Positions 25,640 to 36,759 are shown, counted from the stretch's first letter. The stretch is DNA of 64,000 bases from Metopolophium dirhodum (GCF_019925205.1 NC_083565.1:33880241-33944240), one strand, 5' to 3'. Translations and numbers: made by a program. The notes: generated by a model from the sequence alone, not told the origin.

Positions 25640-25860
25640 TTGAGTCAACGGCTAGATTATAACAATGTAATCAAATTAGAAAATGGTAAACAATTGATAC
25701 TGAGGGAAGCAGCTAGTAATAGTTCTGTTGCGTGCCCTCAAGGGACCAGCATTGCCATTGAAAAACTGGTTGCAACAATAAACGTTGTGCCTGTCGTGGG
25801 GCTGAAAAGTTGCGTGGCAGTAAACGTCATGGCAGTACAACTTGTAAAATTGAATAAATA
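25640..25860 (+). pseudogene. Cysteine-rich tail of an integrase-like element protein, frameshifted
   Basis: The first part is open in one frame (ENGKQLILREAASNSS..., to codon 42). Near 25764 a one-base shift leads into a frame reading TGCNNKRCACRGAEKL, ending at TAA 25858-25860. The pattern GC-NNKRC-x-CR recalls the CXC-like cysteine cluster at the C-terminus of retroelement-derived integrase proteins (KRBA2/SCAN-domain type). Several cysteines expected later in the motif are replaced by arginine, so it is decayed. The assignment is tentative. Confidence 0.35.
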
Positions 25861-26238
25861 ATAACAATAATGCATTTTTATATTTTTAAAAATACCTAGG
25901 CACATAATTTTTCAAATTGTAGTACCTATATGAGACGCACGTGTATATTTGGTCTTGATCATTAATTACCTGTGTATTTAGCAATTAACGTTATTCTCCG
26001 GTTTATAACGATAATTAACTATGTATATATGGTCAATAATGTTAATAACCGGCGAACAACGTTAATTTTCATTTAACGTCATTTACCGTAACTTATACAC
26101 AAACAGACTAAAAACCCAAAACCGTAAAACAAATACAAAACACAATTTTCACACATATTTGTAGTTTAACGGTTAATCAGTGATTCTCAAAGTAGTATTC
26201 CGCGTCACACTATAGTATAGACTGTAGACTCTAACCAA

Positions 26239-26279
26239 ACCTAGGGCTATACTCTACAGTGTAGAGTATAGCCCTAGGT
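26239..26279. repeat. Perfect 41-bp palindrome (19-bp arms, 3-nt loop)
   Basis: The left arm ACCTAGGGCTATACTCTAC (26239-26257) is exactly complementary to the right arm at 26261-26279, with AGT as the loop. The arm is preceded by a run of related words (ACTATAGTATAGACTGTAGACTCT). No polymerase III signals or element ends were seen around it. Confidence 0.9.
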
Positions 26280-26358
26280 GCACCGAAAACGTGGTGAACT
26301 TATGCTTGTTCACCACTCGTTTACCGGGATTTGTTTTCTCATCAACATAGGTTATAAG

Positions 26359-26745
26359 TAGTCTTGTAAAGTATTCAAATACTCTTTTATTATTCGGATA
26401 CTTTTTTATATACTTTTTAGAAAAATTATTCGAATACGTATTCCGCATAATTGTTGTTGAATTTTTTTATTCATTAATAACTTCATTTTTTAACTCGAAA
26501 AGTAGTTCATGTTTGGGACTTTACCAATTTTTCTATTAAATATCGGGCACATTATAAGTTATAGACAATATTTTTTCTCTTTGAATGAATTATAATTGAC
26601 CTAAATTAATTTCCAAACATTCAAAAACAGATAAATTCGAATGATCCTCGTACTATACGTAATAATACGTATTCGAAGTACTTTAATACTCATTTATGTG
26701 AATACGTATTCTGAATTCAAATTAAAAGTATTCTTTACAAGACTG
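26359..26745. mobile_element. hAT-type MITE, 387 bp (CTTGTWAAGTATTC family)
   Basis: The inverted ends read TAGTCTTGTAAAGTATTC on the left and, on the right, the complement CAGTCTTGTAAAGAATAC. An 8-bp flanking duplication is present with one mismatch (GTTATAAG 26351-26358; GTTATAGG 26746-26753). The interior contains repeated GTATTCGAATAC-type words. The same family is found at 32858-33764. It lies just past exon 4 of the gustatory receptor gene, that is, in its last intron or 3' flank. Confidence 0.82.
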
Positions 26746-26808
26746 GTTATAGGTTGCTATTATGAATTATGATTGGTTTATAAAAATTATGAGTGATTAA
26801 GTGCTTAC

Positions 26809-26901
26809 TATTGTGACAAGATTTAAATTTATATTGAAAAATCCGAATGCTGAAATTTGGTCCGAATCACATACAGATATTTGATTCATAAACATTTTGA
26901 T
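26809..26901 (-). CDS. Gustatory receptor, exon 4 (transmembrane segment 7 region)
   Basis: The exon is flanked by TTATTTAG acceptor and GTAAGCAC donor sites and has 31 codons in phase 0. Residues SDQISAFGFFNINLNLVT match the well-known block before the last helix of insect gustatory receptors (..SAxGFFxxNxxLLT..). If the donor is used, a last exon with the family signature TYxxxLxQF should follow. If not, the frame runs only three more codons (VST) to a stop at 26800 and the receptor would lack that signature. Confidence 0.82.
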
Positions 26902-27009
26902 CTAAATAATAAAACAATCAAATAATTACAAAATAAAAAAATCGTCTCACGTAGTTTTCTATAGAAAAATAGATACCTACTATTAATAGAAAATGTAATA
27001 ATATTTTAC

Positions 27010-27078
27010 CTGTCGTTTTTTATCCAAATGTAAATTTGAAATACGGTATAACCGTAGGTATGATATCATCTGCAGTCT
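27010..27078 (-). CDS. Gustatory receptor, exon 3
   Basis: A 23-codon exon between a TTTTTACAG acceptor and a CAG|GTAAAA donor, phase 0 at both ends. It encodes RLQMISYLRLYRISNLHLDK followed by KRQ. The position and length fit the short exon that in aphid-type gustatory receptors joins the intracellular loop 3 to the last helices. It joins in phase with exon 2 (ending at 28205) and exon 4. Confidence 0.78.
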
Positions 27079-27430
27079 CTGTAAAAATGTTTTAAATGTG
27101 ATTGTTTATATGACTATAATAATATCATGTTTAGTTTTGTAATATAAACATTTAATTTTACGTTTGTGTAATTATTATAACCGGCTTGAGAGTTAATTTA
27201 TTTCGATTCATTTTTTTTTCAAAACTGTATACCCCATAATTAGTTATTTTAAGATAATAATATATTTTATAGAAGAAAGCATTTTGATTTACCAAGCATA
27301 GTCACCCTCCTATTATAGAAACGTAACTACAAAATGATAAATAAAAAATTTAACATGCATATCATTAATATATTTATCTTTTCTTGAGTAACTGTTTTCA
27401 TTTAAGAAAAAAAAAATAGTTTAACCACCC

Positions 27431-27992
27431 GTCCTAAGAAAAAACGCCGTAATTTCCCTTCATGCCATTTTGAGAAAAATGACATTTTATGTTTAGTAGT
27501 TTCTAGTAGTTTTGTTTTCATAAATATAATATTTTTCAAAGTAAAATACATAATTTCTTATGGAAATATACCTGATGAATGCAATAGAACTATTCATTTA
27601 ATTTTCAATTTTTCTTTCACCAAAATATCATTGTTTTTATATTTATACTAAGTAAGCTATTAATTATTCAGAATTTTTTACTTGGCAACCGGTTTCCTAA
27701 ACAACAACGCCGCAAATATAGATTATGCGGAAGTGTAAAGTAAAAACGCCATATTTCAAACAAAACTTATGGCAATCTTTCTAAGCAAACTGTAGTTACG
27801 GCGTTTTTGCTAAGCACCGATTATATTTTATTGCTATTGCGGCAATATTGTTTTCTTATGGACATACAATTCTGGATAAATAATCATAGTTACGGCATTT
27901 TTGTTTAGGAAAAACATGTAAAACTATAATATTAAACGTAATACAGTATTATTTCATTTTTTTTTTCGATTTACGGCGTTTTTTCTTAGGAC
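27431..27992. mobile_element. Inverted-repeat element, 562 bp, in intron 2 of the gustatory receptor
   Basis: The left end GTCCTAAGAAAAAACGCCGT is the exact complement of the right end, a perfect inverted repeat of at least 22 bp with the next two bases. Several related words (TACGGCGTTTTTGCTAAG, TACGGCATTTTTGTTTAGG, GTAAAAACGCCATA) recur inside in both orientations. No target duplication was visible directly outside the ends, so the superfamily is unknown. No coding capacity. Confidence 0.75.
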
Positions 27993-28204
27993 AGCAGAGT
28001 AGTTACCATACGATAAATTGCTTAATCATCATTCCGATGATTTTTTAATTGTAATTTTTATACTAAATCTAATATAGAATTTAAGTAGTAAATATTTTAA
28101 AATGTAATATTTAAATATAGGTAAAACATAAAAATGTGGATTTAAATAAAAGCATAATTAACAAAAATATAGATGTGAGCAAGCTGAATAACACTGTGAG
28201 TTAC

Positions 28205-28835
28205 CTTCTCATTTATGAATGAAACAAAAACTATAATAGACATCAAAAACATGAGAATTTGTAAGTGGATAATCAGTGGTAATATATGTTCCCAAGCATT
28301 TGCGGATGAGCTGAAGAAAGTTTCCTTGTTAACAATATAATAAACACTGATAAGCAAACCGATATAGCTGGACGTGAAGAAACCCAAAAGTAATGGACCG
28401 TAACCAAGACTAAACATTTTTAACAGGTCGCATAGTTCGGAGTGCAACAGCCGCGTATTCTCCATCAAATCTACTATTTCGATGTGTGTCCATTGGCCGG
28501 GGACGGCATCTAAGTCAACAGGAAGACATTTCCAAAAATCGTTTAACGTCTGGAATCTAACATACAAGTTTTGAAGAAAGAAACACGAAGATATCGTAAC
28601 TACATAATCCATAACATATGGTATAGTGAATATTGAATGGGTTGCCAATAATACTATGTTTTCTATCTGAACAGGCCAAAAAAAAATATGTAAGAATTTA
28701 TAGCCAATAAAGTATGCACATAACGAAATATAAATCGTTTCCCAACGTCTTTTTGTCCATGAACGATTTGGGTTCATCAAATTTGTTGAAAGTGGTGTGG
28801 TTTTTCGATCAAACTCGATAATGCCATTAATAAAT
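28205..28835 (-). CDS. Gustatory receptor (7tm_7), exon 2, main body
   Basis: This 631-nt exon (acceptor TTTTTGTTTTCAG, donor AAG|GTAACT) encodes about 210 residues beginning FINGIIEFDR, a typical block in the second intracellular region of insect gustatory receptors. It holds several hydrophobic helices, for example those around SLCAYFIGYKFLHIFFW, YVMDYVVTISSCFF, YGPLLLGFFTSSYIGLLIS and LQILMFLMSIIVFVSF. The receptor would be an odorant-independent, seven-helix ligand-gated channel with inverted topology in chemosensory neurons. Exon 1 leaves two bases that combine with the first base here, so the phases match exactly. Exons 1-4 give 361 codons; with the missing final exon the length would be close to the usual ~380. 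No stops or frameshifts are seen, so the gene may be functional. Confidence 0.88.
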
Positions 28836-30548
28836 CTGAAAACAAAAATAATGAGAACTAATGAATGTTGTTAATTTATTATTACGAAAATATAAAATTT
28901 GGGTGACTTCCTTAATAATTAAAAATATAATGCGTATAAGGTATGTCTAACAGAAATGTTTGATATTTGCGTTTAATGCTACTTTATAATAAATTATGTT
29001 ATACTTTTATAATAATTTTAAAGTAATAAACTTCAAATGATAACACTCATATTCTGTGCGATTAATGAATATTGTAAAAATTCTGATTCACAGCAGTATA
29101 TTATCAGGTAGGCAATCTACCTGCGATAGTTCGCGGACCCCGTGCTGTTTGTAAACGTATGATTTAACTCTAAAATATCAAAATTGTACCAATTTTGACA
29201 TTTTTACTTAATTCCACCTACGGAGTATTAATATAATCAATTAATACAAAAGCCTCACGCAACCGTACTAAAATCCAATGAATAAAAAAAAAACAAATCT
29301 TCTACCCAGGTAAGGTTAGGTTAACCAGGTTAGGTTAGGTTTTCACACAAACATTCATTTATATCTAAACTAATATATAAAATGATAGCGTTTATTTATA
29401 TGTTCGGGATAAACTCCAAAACTACTGAACCGATTTCGAAAATTCTTTCACCAATACAAAGCCACACTCGAGTGTCGTAGGCTAATTTAAAAAAGGAAGT
29501 GATCACCCCCTGTAGGTGCTCAAACAGGAATTTTGAGATTTACGATAGACATTTTTGTTTTTTAATAGTTGCTATGGGTTATATAATATATAGATAAAAA
29601 TAATGTATAGACGTTGTTGTTGATTTTGGCCATGTCACCAGGTGTGCACTTATGAGGCCATAACTCCGAAACCACTTATGCCACAGCGTACAAACTTCAC
29701 AGAAACCATCTACATATCAATCTTAATATGTCCTGAAATTTTTATCGAAATCAGTTCGGTGGATCTTGAGTTATAAAATGTATTCAAAATGTACACTTAT
29801 TTTTATATATATTTTATTTTATTAATTTTTCATTATACATGTACATACATTCATTGTACATATATGTGTATCTTTTTAATAATACACATGTAATAATAAT
29901 TTTCAATTTCAATTTCCAATTTAGTTTTTATTATAAAATTTAATTTTGCGGATTATCCGCGGAATTCGTTTATCCGTGGATGTCCTGCCACCCTATTCCA
30001 CGGATAATCGGGAGTAAACTGTATATAGATAGATATCAATTATTCAACTTACAGCCTTACAGGCTTTAATAAATAATAACAATATAAAATATCCAGACTG
30101 ACAAACTATAACTGCTCAGAATCATTTTTCTTATACATTGATATTACCTATACCATTGAATTCAAGTTTAATACTATCAATATTATACATAGGCCCACTT
30201 GTTACTTACTGTACAGCAGAGCGAGTTTAATTCAAAATTGAATATTTATATATTTGTTTAAGGTGTGGTTTACTCTAAATACGAACAGATTTATATTGGG
30301 TACAATAAAATTAATTTAAATAAAGGCATAAAGCCAATTGCAATGTAAAAATAAGTCAAGTCATGTGAGAACAAGAAGTACTTAATTATTATACTATCCA
30401 TATTTGGTCTAGTATCGTGTCAAAAACTGAAAATCCTATTGAGAGACATTGTCATACATAACTTTTATTTAAATTATCCAAATACCTATCGATTTCTCAC
30501 TCGGCATTTTAATAACTTAACAGCGTATAGTTATGTGACTTTATTCCC
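28836..30548. other. Intron 1 of the gustatory receptor, distal part
   Basis: The intron contains short telomere-like GGTTAGG words (29312-29342). It also contains two insect-repeat motifs of the type AAACTACTGAACCGATTTC (29418) and a related ATCGAAATCAGTTCGGTGGA (29745), often seen at the ends of dispersed elements, and a right-hand piece of the common ATTCTGAGCGAA repeat at 30100-30230. No coding exon is seen. Confidence 0.5.
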
Positions 30549-30683
30549 CGTAGGAGTAATGATAGCGCATGTTTTAATCTTAGGTAAGCAACAATAACTC
30601 AACGAGTAGGTACGAATGCACGTAGTTGGTGATAAAGGTTGCGCAAACAATATATTATTCTTCCGACTATGGCGTCTGGTGCA
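30549..30683. repeat. Flanking direct repeat X, left copy
   Basis: A ~135-bp sequence (CGTAGGAGTAATGATAGCGC ... ATGGCGTCTGGTGCACTACT) recurs at 31881-32046 on the other side of the MITE-like element. The two copies are about 90% alike by eye, apart from an AT expansion in the right copy. Confidence 0.85.
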
Positions 30684-30691
30684 CTACTGAG

Positions 30692-31880
30692 CAGTGTTGT
30701 ATAAAGATTATGTTTTAAATATCTAGATAAAGATAAAAAATCAACATTTATTATACAAATAAAAAAGAGATTAAATTTTTTTTTAGTATGTACCTACCAC
30801 CTATTTTTTACAAACCTAAGGTGAATAAAGTATATAAGATAATTCATAATATTATGTAACAGATCTTAATTTTATAACAGTTGTGAATTATGTAACTTTA
30901 TAAGTCAATTAAATGTTATTTCAAAAAATATGTTTTTTAAATTAAGTAAAGGCCAATTTTCAAAACACTATAAAATTTGATGTCAAAAAACAAAAATTTA
31001 AAATTATTTCGACTTTAAATTTTCTTTATACCTACTAATATTATGTTTTTTAATAATTAATTATTGTTTTACCTAATGAACACAATTAAAATAAAATAAA
31101 TTAAATCAACAATACAAATCAAATGTATTGTTTCTTTTTTAATAGAAAAAAATTATAATAATGATATTTACATAAATATTTAAATAATTTATATAAATAT
31201 TAAATATTTAAAATTCCGGTAACAATATCAAATAACTAATAAGTGATAGGAAATTATTAAATAAACACATAGGAGGCTAGAGCCACCGGAATGAAATATA
31301 GATATAAACTAATCATGTAGATGTTATTGCAATGCTAAAATTAGTATTGTACGTATTTTATTTTTATTATTAAACTTTCTTATTATTAATAAGTTATCAA
31401 TAACAATTTATTTTGTGATCTTTTCAAATTGTAATTGCAGAATGCGGGTATCCTGTTGAATGTCAGCGAATACGACGCTGATACATAGACACATAATTAA
31501 CCCAAAACGTTTATTAGTTTATTACTAAGAACTTGATATATCTAATAATTTAAGAATGAAAAATATATAAAGGTAGGTATATTTATAAATTATAAATTAT
31601 AATACTAATACATATTATAAGTAATAGTTAAAATAATAAATTTTACCTATTATGTTTAAATATAAATTTACTATTTTGTAATCAGAAAATATAAAATACT
31701 TAAATACCTAATTAACATTAATACTATAATTTATAATGGAAATATTTAAAAATTAAATTTTATCTAGTTGTTTTAATTATTTATCTTAGATAATAGCTTA
31801 GATAACATATTTCCCATTTATCTGTATAAGATAAAAGATAAAAAATATATTCCTATTTATCTAGATACAACACAACATTG
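30692..31880. mobile_element. hAT-type MITE-like element, 1189 bp, between two X repeats
   Basis: The ends read CAGTGTTGTATAAAGAT and, on the complement of the right end, CAATGTTGTGTTGTATC, an imperfect inverted repeat. TATCTAGATAA words near both ends link it to the 425-bp element at 2115. The 8 bp on the left (CTACTGAG) and right (CGTAGGAG) do not match, so it lacks a normal target duplication. It is very AT-rich with no coding frame. It lies inside intron 1 of the gustatory receptor. Confidence 0.65.
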
Positions 31881-32046
31881 CGTAGGAGAAATGATGGCGC
31901 ATGTTTTAATGTTAGGTAAGCAACAATAATTCTAAGAGTAGGTACGAATGCACGTAGTTGGTGATAAAGGTTGCGCAAACAATAAATATTTATATTTTAT
32001 ATTTTATATTATTCTTCCGATCTTCCGACTATGGCGTCTGGTGTAC
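31881..32046. repeat. Flanking direct repeat X, right copy
   Basis: This is the second copy of X (see 30549-30683). It begins with CGTAGGAG immediately at the end of the MITE-like element and includes an extra (TATTTTATA)n stretch. Confidence 0.85.
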
Positions 32047-32173
32047 TTTCTGACTCCCTATAACTAATGTTTAAATTCTTTTTGATAAACCCTAATCTTA
32101 TCAATTATGTGCAAAAATAAAAAAACTAATTTTACGTCATTTTATAATATGAATAAAAATAATAAATAAATAC

Positions 32174-32463
32174 TTGATTATCCATATTGTTGAAATTCTA
32201 GCTGCAACAATGATAAACCAAAATTTAACCACATAAATAATTTGAAGTATATGAAGTTCTTGATCAAACTGATAAAAATATATAAAAGTGCATGCCATTA
32301 AAATAATCATTCTCGCAATTTCTAGAAGTCCGTGAATCGTTGAGTTTACACTATTTCGATCCAATAAACCAGTTGGTTCCACGATATACGAAATATCAAT
32401 TAAACCTATACACTTGGATAAAATTAAAATAGGTCTTAAGGTTATGTGAAAAACAGTCGTCAT
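32174..32463 (-). CDS. Gustatory receptor, exon 1 (N-terminus)
   Basis: The exon starts at ATG 32461-32463 and runs 96 codons plus two bases to a donor (ATCAA|GTATTT). It encodes an N-terminus starting MTTVFHITLRPILILSKCIG, then two hydrophobic helices (LEIARMIILMACTFIYFY; IIYVVKFWFIIVAARIS). The P-[ILV]-x-x-x-x-x-x-G pattern near the start is typical of insect gustatory receptors. Intron 1 (28836-32173, 3.3 kb) separates it from exon 2, with matching phase. Confidence 0.82.
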
Positions 32464-32857
32464 TTCGATAAAGTTTTTTTTACCAAAACTAACATTTATG
32501 TAAAAATAATTAGTCCTCGTATGATAAAAACTATTAGTTATGAAAATATAATATTATTACGGCACTCAAATTAAACGGCCGTCAAAACAATAACAAACAT
32601 CATTAGGTATTTATTAATTTATTATCCCCTCATTGGAAATTATTTTACATGTACCTAATTTAAAGTTATTACGAATGTTTAAAACGTTTAAATGATAATG
32701 ACCATGTATGGTTATCGACCTGTCGTCCTGTAGGTCATATGCCCCATTGCCGCCGCGCGCCGTCCGCCAAAATGTGAAACGTTGAATCTTCCATGGCCCA
32801 CGGGTCTGGTGACGATGACATTCACGGTATTAGCAGTGGCAGCATCTTCGTAAACGG
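32464..32857. promoter_or_regulatory. 5' flank of the gustatory receptor with a GC-rich patch
   Basis: The 400 bp upstream of the ATG are AT-rich up to about 32700. A GC-rich patch then follows (CCGCCGCGCGCCGTCCGCC at about 32750) that contrasts with the surroundings. Whether it belongs to a promoter on either strand cannot be told. Confidence 0.3.
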
Positions 32858-33764
32858 CAGTCTTGTTAAGTATTCGAATACTTGTATTGAAATACTAGTA
32901 TTATTATTTTTGTATTTCAAATACTTTTCAAATACTTTTTGACCAATGTGTTTTAAATACTTAAAAACACTTTATATTTGTATTTTTATTCTAGAATACA
33001 AAAAACTTTTTTTCATTCTCATGGTCTACTCCAAATTCCAATTACTAATTATTCGGAATGTACTAATATAAATGTTGATTCTAAAATATTATTTTAAAAT
33101 GGTTCTAACCTTTGATAATTTATAAATAAGGATTCGCCAAAATACAAGCAGATAACAGAATGACTGAACACTGAAACCCATGTTGGCTCCTCACTCCCAT
33201 ATTATACCATGGCATACAAGACACTGACCACCCTACTGGTTGGATTGGCATTTATCTTGAATCTTTAAATAGTCTTTCTTCTTATTTAATGGGTGGTACT
33301 GTGGTAGTAGCATATAATTTGTATATAAGATATTGGTACTAATGTTATTGAACTTTTTTTTTCATATTTATTTTAATTTTTACAATCTGTATTCAATTTG
33401 TTTACAATAAGCACAATAGATGGAGGGATACATTGGAGGGCTTGGTTTGGTTGATTAAAGAAACTATTCAATAATAGTACTTCATGGCGTGGGTAGTAGT
33501 GGTTTTAGTCGACTAGTCATTGAACTGATTGAATTATTGATTATTAATTATTTAATTATTCATTTATTGATTATAAAATAAAATATTTTTGTAAGTATTT
33601 TGAATACTTTTAAAAGGTATTTGAATTTATATTTAAATACTTTTAAAAGAAAGTATTTGAATACTTATTTAAATACTTTTAAAAGAAAGTATTTGAATAC
33701 TTATTTTAAGTACAAATTACACCAAGTATTTAAATACATTTGAAAAGTATTCTTAACAAGACTG
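32858..33764. mobile_element. hAT-type MITE, 907 bp (CTTGTWAAGTATTC family)
   Basis: The inverted ends read CAGTCTTGTTAAGTATTC on the left and, on the complement of the right end, CAGTCTTGTTAAGAATAC. The flanking 8 bp are GTAAACGG (32850-32857) and GTAAACAG (33765-33772), 7 of 8 identical. Near each end GTATTTGAATACTT-type words are repeated many times. It is a longer relative of 26359-26745, with no coding frame. Confidence 0.85.
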
Positions 33765-33809
33765 GTAAACAGCCAGCCGGGCGCCGACCATTCCATATCT
33801 ATGCAATGC

Positions 33810-34357
33810 TGTTACGTCCCAACCGACGTCGATATATACATCAACACAGAAATGAAATACGTGATGTACTAGTTTATGATGAATGTTTATTAACGAAGTA
33901 CAAAAATACAATGTTATAATTTATGGTGTAAAAGAGAATTTAAACTGTGAGTGTTGTTACGACCTGACTCTGAATGTCCCTAAACTGTCTAATGGTTAGC
34001 TCAGCCCATACTGTATAACCGTCTGATGGCTGTTGTTCTGGGCTTCTATATATATGATTGAGTCCTTTGGAGTGGGTGGTTGTAGTAGTGGCTAAGCTTT
34101 GTCATGAGACAGAGTTCGGGTCTCATATTTGGTAAGCTGGTCGACTCGTATCCTTCGTATGGGTGTTGGAATTCCAGGAAAGATACGTATGACGACACCT
34201 TCTATAGTTTAATTGTTTTCACTACGCTTTTGCAACGACCTCCGCATGTTATACTATACTAATTGCCTTATTACTTATAAGTGTCAAATATTATTAGAAA
34301 CGTGCGGCGCGCTGTACATAGTTAATATATGATTACTTAATTCGTGGGTACGTAACA
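33810..34357 (+). mobile_element. Solo LTR, 548 bp
   Basis: The sequence begins TGTTACGTCCC and ends GGGTACGTAACA, giving TG...CA ends with a short inverted repeat. It is flanked by the exact 4-bp duplication ATGC (33806-33809 and 34358-34361). No internal retroelement region is present, as expected after recombination between two LTRs. A TATA-like CTATATATATG lies near 34050. The strand is uncertain. Confidence 0.8.
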
Positions 34358-34379
34358 ATGCCACTCGACTATTCCTAAA

Positions 34380-35130
34380 TGTAAATCAATTTTCACTGAA
34401 TGTTTAAATCAGTATTTTCTGTACACCTACAAAATTTTAAAAACATTTTTTCTTAAATGTCAAAAAAAAATATATTCATCGAGTCAAAATGCATTAAAAT
34501 GTAATACAAGGCTCTTCACACATTGTTACAATAGCAGCTTAAAAATATTTATAAACAAGATTTTTTATAATCTTTTAAAGTTAAAATGTTGACTTAATTT
34601 ATCAAATTGAACATTTAAAAATTGTTCTGATGTTAAAAATGGACGAAATTTTAGTATTTTATAGCAAAGGATTGAAAATTTAAAACAAGGTTGCAGATAA
34701 GTAGTAACCAAAAATAACGATTTATATATTTTTTGTAGTTTGTAATATTAATCAACTTGTAAAAAATCCTGAAAATTTAATACAAGGCTCCTAATATATT
34801 GCTACAATTGTATTTGAAAAATATTAAAAATCCATAGAAAAATAGCTATTTAATTAAGCGTTTACAATTTATGTTGAACCATATATTATATTTTTTGTAG
34901 TTTTATTGCTAACATCTAATAAAACATATTGTGTAACATAAATTATTCTTGTTAACAAAATCCCATTTATCACAAAGTTTATATTAAACATTTCATATTA
35001 AATTAAAATTCCGAACTATAAGATACAATTTTATTATGTAGATACTTTCAAATCTACCGAATTAACCAAACATTATACATTTATTAAATTATTGATCATA
35101 TTATGTGGTCATTAAATATTTGAAAAGTGA
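34380..35130 (+). repeat. Common ATTCTGAGCGAA repeat, internal part
   Basis: The segment contains several of the repeat's internal words (TTTTCACTGAATGTTTAAAT, AATGTAATACAAGGCTC, AATTTAATACAAGGCTCC, TGAAAAATATTAAAAATCC), in the same order as 47330-48120. Both ends are missing. Confidence 0.65.
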
Positions 35131-36000
35131 ACGCTAAATTAAATAGCTATTTTTTAACATACCTATTAATTACGTTAATTTTATAATTACCTAATAACTT
35201 ATTTAGTTATAATTAAAATGTATTGTTTTGTTATTAAAAATAATGTTTAATTTACCGTTGAAGTTTTAACCAGTTTAAGTATCAATTGTAATTTGTGCCC
35301 CCGACTTTGTTCAGTGAGGCTAATTATTTTCTAAAATAAATAAATGATAACTTAGTTTTTTCAAGTATAATTTGAATAAATTATAGTTACATAAGTTTGA
35401 ACTCAAGTTTGGTTATAAATAATTGATTTAACAACTCGTATTTGACACTTTTACAATTTCATAATTTTTTGATAAAAAATTATTATTTTTTCGTAAAATA
35501 GCATTTTATAAATACAACTTCAATTTTATTTTGAACATACTTTCAAATCAACTAAATTAACCAAATAATATACATTTATAAAATTATTGATCATAATATG
35601 GTTTACAACACCACTGTTACTATGTACGTTACGTTGCCTATCCACTACGCCCAATTTTGTTCATACGTTTATAAAACACAGAATAGATAAAATCAGGACT
35701 ACAATATTTAAATGACTTGTTCTGTGATTTAGCATGATTGATACCAAACCAAAATTAATTACCATGACTGGTATTCCATAATTTATCCTCTTAAATAAAA
35801 TATGTGAACTCTTTTCAACAAATTTTCCTGATAAAAGAACTCATAAACTAGATATTAAAGGATGTATAGTATTAGTATTCTCCAAACTAAAATAAGACCA
35901 ATCATTTTCTATTCTAGCTGTTCTTTTTGAAAATATAAGTGATTACTTTTGCAGACAAATTTACTTATAAACAATACCTTTACTAAGTTGCCTTCTAAAA
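35131..36000. other. AT-rich intergenic sequence
   Basis: Nothing identifiable until the transposase fragment begins near 36040. Some of the sequence before it may be a decayed upstream part of the same transposon. Confidence 0.35.
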
Positions 36001-36039
36001 AAATGTTTCTAATGGCCTAGTAATAATGAAACTGTATCA

Positions 36040-36290
36040 AATTTACCAAACTGTTTTAAAGATTTTTCCAATGTTAGAGTAATACTGGACTTTACTGTTA
36101 AATCACAATTCAAAAACCTAAATGTCTTTCGTGCCATATTAAACTTTATAGCAATTACAAATCCAATTTTACTTTAAACTAGGAGTATCTCCTGGAGGCC
36201 TCATTGCCTTCATAAGTAAAGCCTATGGAGAAAGAGCTTCTGATAATGTTATACTTAATAGTGATCAAGTCCATATTTTTTTTTGTATCA
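36040..36290 (+). pseudogene. DDE-type transposase fragment (DDE_Tnp_4-like), frameshifted
   Basis: Three short frames in order resemble the central part of transposases of the DDE_Tnp_4 group. FSNVRVILDFT corresponds to the block with the first catalytic Asp. It is followed by QKPKCLSCHIKLYSNYKSN-like residues after a frame change, and then LGVSPGGLIAFISKAYGERA with SDN, corresponding to the block with the second Asp. At least two frameshifts separate them. No ends were found. Confidence 0.6.
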
Positions 36291-36759
36291 CTTATGTTTA
36301 TTAGGTACCTAACTTATTATTGTGATGGAAAAAGCACATTTATGTAAATTTGTAACTAAAATAAGAATTACACTAACGTGAAATAGTATATAGGAAGGTA
36401 GTATAAGTAGTTAAATATTTTAGATTTCTCACCCACCCAATTTTTTCATTACCATACAAAAGGTATGTGGGTTAAATTTGGTGATGATTAATAACTCTCT
36501 TCAGGTGCCGCAAGAGGTTTGAACATTCATAAATAGGGTTTTAGGGTTATTCTGATTTAATTAATTATATATTGCATTTAGCATAAAATTGTATAGAGCC
36601 TAAATTGTAGATTCAGGTACTATCTATAAAAAACGTTTAGACAAAATTTCTCGTAAATCAATTATTTTCTGTGGAAATTAGAATCAAATAAAAATTATTA
36701 ATTTTTCCTGAAAAAAAATCGAAAATCTAATACTATAAAATCGCAAGAAAAACAGCTGA

